DNA of 15,100 bases from an uncultured Parabacteroides sp. (lineage in GTDB: Bacteria; Bacteroidota; Bacteroidia; Bacteroidales; Tannerellaceae): positions 1 through 15,100 of the forward strand of contig CAAGLQ010000142.1 in assembly GCA_900770835.1 (NCBI GenBank), read 5' to 3'. The position numbers and the translations under genes are program-made. Below, piece after piece: positions 7,780 to 12,983 of this stretch (its first letter is position 1; every line of letters starts with the position of its first letter). The notes below the pieces were generated by a model, which saw only the letters and a program-made list of their open reading frames with translations, did not search any database and was not told where the DNA came from.

Positions 7780-9768
7780 TTATTTATTATCGGTGTTATT
7801 CCTCAGCAAATGTAGTGAATATATCATATCAATCAGCTCTTTGGCCGTTTTTTGTGTCTGTAAGATGTCATGCCGCAACAATTTACGCTGATAGACGGCG
7901 ATCAGATAGAGTGGAAGTCCCAACGGAAGACACCAACCGATCACCTGAGCTGCCTGTGGCGTGAGCCTTGCGCCTAACGGATTGACATAGCCACCCACGA
8001 TCGGGAAATCCATCAATTTATTCAGCAACAGAATTTGGTCGGAGTTACCCAACTCCTCCACGATCTCCTCCACACGCCCGGCGAGTTGCTCCGCTCGGTT
8101 GTCCTTGCCACCAACTTGCCAATAGCTGAAATAGTTCACCCAGCGGCGATGTCCCCGCACGTAGGTACTACAATCGCCCTCCAACGTCTGCAAAACGGGT
8201 AACATGGCATCGTAATCTGGTGCATAAATGATCACCTCCTTCTTCTCTACCTTGCGTCCCTCTCGCTTGCCCAATAGGTTCTTCAAGGCATTGAGGTAGG
8301 TATCCGCATTCATAATCACCGAGTCTTTCGCCGCCTTATAGGTCAGGAAAGCGCCCATCGGGGTTAGGATGGCAGAGCTGAGCCACATACCTCGCCAAGC
8401 CTCCCACACACCGTCGCGCGCCATCTTATAGCCCATGTTATCGATGATATAATAGAAGATGAAAAGAATCACAGAAATAACCACAGGCACACCCAAACCG
8501 CCCTTACGGATAATAGCCCCCAAAGGTGCTCCGATGAAGAAAAACATCAGGCAGGCATAGGCCACAGTGAATTTTTTGTGCCACTCCGTCAAGTGGCGAC
8601 GCACCTTATAGGCTTCGTCGCCCACTGAAGCTGCCCGGAAGAAGTAGTCGGTTTTCATGTTCTCCAGGGAATTCTTCGCCCGCTTTAAGGCCGTGGCTCG
8701 GCTACTCTTTGGCATAGCCACAAATGCGCTGTCAAAATTCAGCTGCAGCTCTCTCGCTAAATCGGGCATAGGGCGTACTGCCACCGCCAGCTCCTGCCTC
8801 TCTGGCGTTGCATCACGCACAGCCTGTGGCACCTCCTGCTCACCGAACGAACGTACTGTCCGGAGGTAAGAACCCTCATAGATGCTCCGTGCGTTCAACG
8901 TCTTGATGCTGTCCAACTTTGTCCCCATAGAGTCGATAGAGGCTTGCAGATCTTGCAAGTTCTTGCCCATGTATTGATTCTGCAAGAAGCTATCATCTGT
9001 TCGTTTGAAATTGGCGTCAAACTCAATCAAGATCTCCTTAGTTTCAAAACTCTCTCGTCGGTAAGGCACGGCTGTCTGATCTTGCCGCCCATTGTCTTGG
9101 TTGCGCAAGTTCTCAAAACTCTCTCCATTATAGAGGGAGAGCACCAAGAACAGCTTGTCTGCCGATGTTTTCAGTCGTCCGGAATCTGCCACGATCACTC
9201 TGGCATTATTGAAACCCTCGGAGTAGTCGTAGATCATCAAGTCGCTCAAAAGACCTGTATTCGGGTCTTTCTGCTGCACATACACATTTAATCCAGGAAT
9301 ATCTTTATAGAACGAGCCTTCGGGGATCTCCAGCTCAGGCGATTTCTGCCGCATGGAGTAGAGCAGCGTGTACAGCTTTACCTGTACTACCGGCATGGCA
9401 TTATTCTGATAAAAGAACGTGCCCACACTCACTAAAACCAAGGTAATAATCAAAGGACGCATGATATGTATCAGCGAGATGCCGGCCGATTTCATGGCCA
9501 GTAGCTCCAACCGTTCGCCCAGGTTGCCGAAAGTCATCAGTGAGGCTAATAAGACCGCTAAGGGTAGTGCCATGGGTACAAGACTGAGGGCCGCATACAT
9601 GAACATCTCTGCCAGCACGGCAATGCCAATACCTTTCCCCACCATGTCGTCGATATACTTCCAGAGAAACTGCATCAATACGATAAACAGGCAAATGCCG
9701 AAGGTCATGAAGAACAACGGCAGGAATGTTTGCAGCATAAAAGTATATAATCGTTTTATTCTCAACAT
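7780..9768 (-). CDS. LptF/LptG (YjgP/YjgQ) family permease, enlarged Bacteroidota form
   Basis: The protein resembles the LptF/LptG inner-membrane partners of the LptB ATPase, which lift lipopolysaccharide from the inner membrane into the periplasmic bridge. The N-terminal part has membrane segments at about 11-35, 50-80 and 98-120, including GERLELLAMKSAGIS (84-98), typical of the family. A long periplasmic section (about 121-395) follows, then membrane segments at about 400-420, 427-445 and 460-478. At 662 residues it is far longer than E. coli LptF (about 366). The excess is a larger middle section plus a C-terminal extension (about 480-662) that looks soluble until a final hydrophobic stretch near 608-625. 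Whether it acts as LptF or LptG cannot be decided here. The ATG at 9768 has a good promoter box 30 bases upstream, so this is probably the first gene of the transcript with ribBA. Confidence 0.88.
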   Translation of the reverse strand: MLRIKRLYTFMLQTFLPLFFMTFGICLFIVLMQFLWKYIDDMVGKGIGIAVLAEMFMYAALSLVPMALPLAVLLASLMTFGNLGERLELLAMKSAGISLIHIMRPLIITLVLVSVGTFFYQNNAMPVVQVKLYTLLYSMRQKSPELEIPEGSFYKDIPGLNVYVQQKDPNTGLLSDLMIYDYSEGFNNARVIVADSGRLKTSADKLFLVLSLYNGESFENLRNQDNGRQDQTAVPYRRESFETKEILIEFDANFKRTDDSFLQNQYMGKNLQDLQASIDSMGTKLDSIKTLNARSIYEGSYLRTVRSFGEQEVPQAVRDATPERQELAVAVRPMPDLARELQLNFDSAFVAMPKSSRATALKRAKNSLENMKTDYFFRAASVGDEAYKVRRHLTEWHKKFTVAYACLMFFFIGAPLGAIIRKGGLGVPVVISVILFIFYYIIDNMGYKMARDGVWEAWRGMWLSSAILTPMGAFLTYKAAKDSVIMNADTYLNALKNLLGKREGRKVEKKEVIIYAPDYDAMLPVLQTLEGDCSTYVRGHRRWVNYFSYWQVGGKDNRAEQLAGRVEEIVEELGNSDQILLLNKLMDFPIVGGYVNPLGARLTPQAAQVIGWCLPLGLPLYLIAVYQRKLLRHDILQTQKTAKELIDMIYSLHLLRNNTDNK

Positions 9769-9797
9769 TGCCTAATGATGATAATGCTATGGGCAGG

Positions 9798-9805
9798 CAA
9801 AAGTA
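9798..9805 (-). promoter_or_regulatory. Putative promoter -7 box for the permease-ribBA-aspC-carB transcript
   Basis: On the minus strand TACTTTTG matches the Bacteroidota -7 element TAnnTTTG exactly, 30 bases before the permease ATG at 9768. I could not find a convincing TTTG at the usual -33 spacing, so the call rests on the -7 box and its position. Confidence 0.5.
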
Positions 9806-9849
9806 GTGCAAAAAACGATAACTACCTTATTGGAGGCTGTAAAACTACC

Positions 9850-10236
9850 CTAAATGATGCCAAGCGAACGCTTGAGGTCGTCCACTTGCGAATCCCAAAG
9901 GTCAATGGAGTCACTCTTGTCATCCGCTTCTGCGAAATCGGTGATCTCAAGCGCTGTCGTGCCGGTCAGTTCCAATCTATGCATCTTGAATTCGAAATAG
10001 GCGTTCGGGTCTTCTTCGTTGTCCCATCGAAAACGGATATATTGTTCAGGCTCTATCCCCACCACGGTGGCCGCCTGAAGCTCTTTGTTCCAGCGAAACA
10101 CGTAATGCTCTTTCTTGATTTTCACTTCATCGGCGAACCAAGCGGAGAGACCCATCCCCGTTGTCAACTGATTCCACAAGCTCTTGCGCGATACCTTGTC
10201 GAACACATATTCAATATGAAATTTCTCTTTTCTCAT
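9850..10236 (-). CDS. START-like domain protein
   Basis: This is a small soluble protein of 128 residues from the ATG at 10236. The frame runs on to a TTG at 10263, but the ATG gives MRKEKFHIEYVFDK, which fits the first strand of the fold. The pattern of an N-terminal strand, KVSRKSLWNQLTTGMGLSAWFAD, then repeated strands ending in a long acidic helix (DSQVDDLKRSLG) matches START/AHA1-like proteins of Bacteroidota, which form a helix-grip pocket for a hydrophobic ligand. No signal peptide or membrane segment is present, so it should be cytoplasmic. Its ligand and role are not known to me. The permease gene starts 81 bases downstream with its own promoter box and there is no clear terminator between them, so some readthrough is likely. 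Confidence 0.75.
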   Translation of the reverse strand: MRKEKFHIEYVFDKVSRKSLWNQLTTGMGLSAWFADEVKIKKEHYVFRWNKELQAATVVGIEPEQYIRFRWDNEEDPNAYFEFKMHRLELTGTTALEITDFAEADDKSDSIDLWDSQVDDLKRSLGII

Positions 10237-10259
10237 GGCATATCTGACTTTGTTTCGGC

Positions 10260-10267
10260 GCAAGATA
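10260..10267 (-). promoter_or_regulatory. Possible -7 box for the START-like gene
   Basis: The minus-strand octamer TATCTTGC resembles TAnnTTTG with two mismatches. It lies 23 bases before the ATG at 10236, in an otherwise AT-rich stretch. This is a weak match supported mainly by location. Confidence 0.25.
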
Positions 10268-10384
10268 GAAATAATATTTTAAACACGAGCTCTTTTTCGT
10301 ATGAAAATTCAAATAAAAATCAATTCAGAATGAACTGTTTAGTGATCAATGTTCAAAATTGCTCGATTTTTATTGCGCAAAAAG

Positions 10385-10415
10385 TTGTGTAATCCAAAAA
10401 ATCACCATACTTTTG
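10385..10415 (+). promoter_or_regulatory. Promoter of the tRNA gene
   Basis: TACTTTTG at 10408-10415 is an exact TAnnTTTG -7 element. A TTG at 10385-10387, 20 bases before it, fits the -33 element. Transcription would begin near 10421-10424, about 17-20 bases before the mature tRNA 5' end. Confidence 0.7.
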
Positions 10416-10439
10416 CACCGTCAATCAAAAAACAATGAT

Positions 10440-10513
10440 GGCGAGATAGCTCAGCTGGTTAGAGCGCATGATTCATAATCATGAGGTCCCCGGTTCAATC
10501 CCGGGTCTCGCTA
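10440..10513 (+). tRNA. tRNA-Met (anticodon CAT), probably elongator
   Basis: The 74-base cloverleaf is complete. The acceptor stem GGCGAGA pairs with TCTCGCT (the outermost pair is G-T). The D arm is GCTC/GAGC. The anticodon stem CATGA/TCATG carries loop TTCATAA with anticodon CAT at 10474-10476. The variable loop is AGGTC. The T arm is CCCGG-TTCAATC-CCGGG. The discriminator is A, and the CCA end is not encoded. The anticodon stem lacks the three G-C pairs of an initiator tRNA, so elongator methionine is likeliest. A tRNA-Ile with modified C34 cannot be fully excluded without checking identity elements. Confidence 0.95.
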
Positions 10514-10517
10514 CAAG

Positions 10518-10560
10518 AAAGCCTTGATAATCGAAAGATTATCAAGGCTTTTCCGTTTTA
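10518..10560 (+). terminator. Strong terminator after the tRNA gene, possibly bidirectional
   Basis: AAAGCCTTGATAATC (10518-10532) pairs perfectly with GATTATCAAGGCTTT (10537-10551) around a GAAA tetraloop. T-rich sequence follows (TTTTCCGTTTT). The 15-bp stem starts five bases after the tRNA end. On the minus strand it lies downstream of the radical SAM stop at 10586 and may end that transcript too, although the T run is poorer in that direction. Confidence 0.9.
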
Positions 10561-10585
10561 CAGGTAGCTAAAGGGTAGAAAAAGA

Positions 10586-11479
10586 TTATAAAGATTCTAT
10601 GCTGTCGCGATAACTGCGTAGCTGCTCCTCGCTACATGAGACTTTTGCTGTGCGCAAATCGTGGAGCAGGGTTGCTCGATCAACAGGCAGGGCTCCCGTG
10701 AAGGGTATCGGATTACTGACAGTGCGCCCTAAGATGTGCGTAGCGCACCGCAACCGCTCAATCAGGGTGATCATCTCGTCAAACCGTTCATGCTCAGTGG
10801 CCTCTTGATAGATGCCTTGCTGGATTTCTTGATAGAGCACGCTCTCGGGAAAGAGGGTTAGTGAGAGAAAGCCTATGCTGGCCGGATGCAGCTGATTGAA
10901 TACCTCCGCCGACCGAACGGCATTCCGCTGGCCATTCCCCCGCCCGGCCAGCCCCACCAGATAGAAGCAAGTATAATGTATGTCAGCTGCCTCCAACTTC
11001 TGGCATTGCTCCACAATATCTTCCGCTGTGTAGCCCTTATTGACCCGCTCCAGCGTCTCCGTGTCGCCACTTTCCACACCAATCGTCAGGTAGTCAAAAC
11101 CCAAATGACGTAGTTGGCACAGCTCCTCAACCGACTTGCCTCGGATGTCTGTGATACGGGCGAAGCAGCCAATCGTCGGTCGTCCCTCGCCCACATATTT
11201 ACGAATGAGCAAGGCAATATCGATCAGTTTGCTCACCGCCAATACAAACGGGTTTGCCCCGGTCAAGAATATCCGATGCGCGCGAGGTTGATACGCATGA
11301 ATGACCTGCAAGTCATGCTCGATCTCGCTCAGCGGAGAGAGGCGAAACTTATGCGTACCATACAGGGTGCAAAACTTACAGCGATGCCAAGTACAACCGG
11401 CGGTCACCTGCAACAACTGTGATGTGGCTTCATAAGGAGGCCGCCACACTGGGCCATCAAAATGCAATGTAGGATCCAT
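10586..11479 (-). CDS. Radical SAM protein of unknown substrate
   Basis: The ATG at 11479 gives a 297-residue protein. The frame is open a further 59 codons to 11656, but that stretch has no family resemblance and crosses the neighbouring promoter region. The first 40 residues contain GCTWHRCKFCTLYG, with cysteines at 29, 34 and 37. These are the expected ligands of the [4Fe-4S] cluster that cleaves S-adenosylmethionine. The spacing is CX4CX2C rather than the classic CX3CX2C, a variant I associate with some COG1032/Elp3-like radical SAM proteins. Further motifs fitting the radical SAM barrel are the TGANPF strand and FDYLTIGVESGDTETLERVNKGY. The cytoplasmic reaction cannot be named. No partner gene, peptide precursor or cofactor gene lies beside it, so it appears to be a lone gene. 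Confidence 0.85.
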   Translation of the reverse strand: MDPTLHFDGPVWRPPYEATSQLLQVTAGCTWHRCKFCTLYGTHKFRLSPLSEIEHDLQVIHAYQPRAHRIFLTGANPFVLAVSKLIDIALLIRKYVGEGRPTIGCFARITDIRGKSVEELCQLRHLGFDYLTIGVESGDTETLERVNKGYTAEDIVEQCQKLEAADIHYTCFYLVGLAGRGNGQRNAVRSAEVFNQLHPASIGFLSLTLFPESVLYQEIQQGIYQEATEHERFDEMITLIERLRCATHILGRTVSNPIPFTGALPVDRATLLHDLRTAKVSCSEEQLRSYRDSIESL

Positions 11480-11502
11480 ATTTATCTTTTTTAGTGAGGG
11501 CG

Positions 11503-11510
11503 CAAAGTAA
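11503..11510 (-). promoter_or_regulatory. Possible -7 box for the radical SAM gene
   Basis: Minus-strand TTACTTTG differs from TAnnTTTG at one position and lies 23 bases before the ATG at 11479. I found no well-spaced -33 element. Its presence supports the short start over the longer open frame, which would begin upstream of this box. Confidence 0.35.
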
Positions 11511-11616
11511 GGTAGATCTCCCGTCCGCACCTTGCGAAACCTTCCCAAAGCCCCTAACGAAAAGGTAAGTATGAGCGATCGATCGAAAAGTTGGCGTATC
11601 TTCGCATCAAAAAAGA

Positions 11617-11891
11617 ATGAGCAAGAAGCTGAATTACGAATATTGCCATGCGGCACCCGTGTTGGAATGGATGGGGCAGAAATGGGCGTTGGTCACGTTG
11701 CTACGCTCGACTACCTGGAGCAGGAGGGATTGGTGAACCGCATCGCCCAAGCGACCTTCCCGCCACACGTGACGTACAGCCTCACACCCCTCGCCCACAA
11801 CTTCCTGCGAGAGATCAGCTACGTCATTGAATGGGGGCAACAACACTATGAGGAGATCCTCCAAGGCCGGGAAACACCCCACACCCGCTAA
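11617..11891 (+). pseudogene. HxlR-type winged-helix regulator, internal deletion and frameshift
   Basis: Two reading frames each hold half of an HxlR-family transcription factor. The ATG at 11617 starts MSKKLNYEYCHAAPVLEWMG and continues QKWALVTLL, a typical HxlR N-terminus with its conserved cysteine and KW helix; this frame stops at 11734. The other frame, from about 11703, continues as TLDYLEQEGLVNRI, then PPHVTYSLTPLAHNFL and VIEWGQQHYEEIL, the normal HxlR C-terminal part, ending at 11891. By comparison with the family, about 25-30 codons are missing at the junction near 11700, including the recognition helix, and the loss is not a multiple of three. The product cannot be a working DNA-binding protein. 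The first frame alone would give 39 residues. The 3' end overlaps the convergent protease pseudogene. Confidence 0.8.
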
Positions 11892-12405
11892 TGAAACTCT
11901 TGAAATCGGGGGAGGGTAGAGGATCAGATAGCCGGTTCATGAGGCCATGCAGCAGGCAGGAGGCGTAACAATTACCCGTCTTGGTGCGCACCCAGCCAAG
12001 CAAGAGGCCGTAACAGAACCCGACCAGCACTTTACTAATCACCGCCACCCAGTTACCCTCAGCCAGCGCATTCACCATATATCCCACGTGCCACACGGCG
12101 AACAGCAGGGCGGTGTAGAGAATCAATCTGCGTGGACTCCTCTCGATAGCCGAAAGGCGATTTCACAGATAGCCCCTGAAAATCAACTCCTCATAAAGGG
12201 GAGTGACCACGCTGCCATACAGCGCAATGCCCACGGCAGGCAGCCCCTGCGTGAAATTGGCCGGGGAGAGTAGCAGCAGCAGGAAGAGGCCCGTGAAAAG
12301 GGTATAACGCCGGCTCCAAGGCTGAGGCAGGAAATGGAATTTACCCCGACGGCCATACCTCACATAGGCGATGACCACTCCGGTAAGCAGCAACATGCAC
12401 ACCAT
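11824..12405 (-). pseudogene. CPBP-family intramembrane metalloprotease with in-frame stop
   Basis: CPBP (Abi, CAAX-protease-like) proteins are small multi-pass membrane proteases. From the Met at 12405 the frame reads hydrophobic segments and PLYEELIFRGYL, containing the family's EExxxR motif (Glu72, Glu73, Arg77). It is then stopped by TGA at 12165-12163, directly after that motif. The same frame continues without shift as NRLSAIERSPRRLILY, followed by FAVWH (second motif, histidine near 12090) and LLHGLMN (third motif, histidine near 11949), ending at 11824. All catalytic residues therefore remain and only one codon breaks the gene; TGG to TGA would suffice. The frame is open upstream to 12795, but that part runs through the 42-bp repeats and is not protein-like. 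The true start is uncertain. Confidence 0.8.
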
Positions 12406-12466
12406 CGTAAACAGTTTGTAAACCAATCGTGTGGCAGGGAAAAGCTTTTCCCTTGCGAAAACGATG

Positions 12467-12713
12467 CGCGAAATGAGATAAAAAAAATTTTTGTGGCTCT
12501 CGCGGCGGCGCGAAACGTCCTGGAATTTTTTTTTGGAGCCTCGCGTGGTCGCGAAACGTCCTAAAAAAGTTTTTTGGGAGTCTTGCATGGTCGCGAAACG
12601 TCCTGAAAAAGTTTTTTGCGAGTCTCGCGAGGTCGCGAAACGTCCTAAAAAGTTTTTTTGAGGGTCTCGCGCATCCGCGATGATGCCTGGGATATTTTTT
12701 AGCAGGTTTCGCG
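12467..12713. repeat. 42-bp tandem repeat array, about six units
   Basis: Units begin at 12467, 12509, 12550, 12592, 12634 and 12676 on the plus strand, with lengths 42, 41, 42, 42, 42 and 38. The central four start CGCGAAACGTCCT, continue with an A/T tract such as AAAAAAGTTTTTT, then GAGTCTCGCGNGGT. The outer units are more diverged, and traces of a further unit follow at 12714-12755. The one-base-shorter second unit changes the reading frame of the repeat relative to the minus-strand open frame. This argues that the array is non-coding DNA and not a protein repeat. There are no unique spacers, so it is not a CRISPR array. The function is unknown. Confidence 0.9.
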
Positions 12714-12755
12714 CGCGATGCCAGTGCGTGAATTTCGCCGGAGCCTTTGCTGTCG

Positions 12756-12983
12756 CCCGGCGGAGGAACTTCCATTCATCTTGATCTCCCCTCAAATGGG
12801 TGCGACAATGGATAAAATGGGAATGAAAGCCTAAATTTCATCTATGAATGGCGAAAATGAACTTTACCGAGATTTATGGAACACTAATTGGTGTAAACAG
12901 ATGGTTGGTTGATAATGATTTTATGAATCGTGAATCTTTGCTAAACTCGCATTGCAATTTATTAACCTAAACATGCTAATAAC
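12756..12983 (+). other. Leader region of the SusC-type gene
   Basis: No gene is visible here. The stretch is AT-rich towards its right end and holds the putative promoter at 12909-12940. There is no clear Shine-Dalgarno sequence before the ATG at 12984, as is common in Bacteroidota. I see no sigma or anti-sigma gene and no obvious riboswitch. Confidence 0.4.
12909..12940 (+). promoter_or_regulatory. Possible promoter of the SusC-type gene
   Basis: AATCTTTG at 12933-12940 matches TAnnTTTG at all but one fixed position. TTG at 12909-12911 lies 21 bases before it, as expected for a -33 element. The predicted start near 12947 would leave a leader of about 37 bases. Confidence 0.35.

Noticed and set aside
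9775..10392. Plus-strand open frame of 205 codons
   Set aside because: It is the reverse of the START-like gene and its flanks. The minus-strand frame has the convincing fold pattern, and this frame runs through the tRNA promoter region.
10440..10513. Integration site at the tRNA gene
   Set aside because: There is no integrase gene and no second copy of the tRNA 3' end in the window, so nothing supports an inserted element there.
10586..11656. Longer form of the radical SAM protein starting at 11656
   Set aside because: The extra 59 residues lack family character, would cross the likely promoter box at 11503-11510, and overlap the HxlR pseudogene on the other strand.
11532..11891. Intact 119-residue plus-strand protein
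   Set aside because: Only the part after about 11703 is HxlR-like. The upstream part is out of frame with the real N-terminus, which reads from 11617, so this is a remnant of a broken gene.
12467..12755. CRISPR array
   Set aside because: The 42-bp units abut each other directly with no unique spacers, their ends are degenerate, and no cas genes are present.
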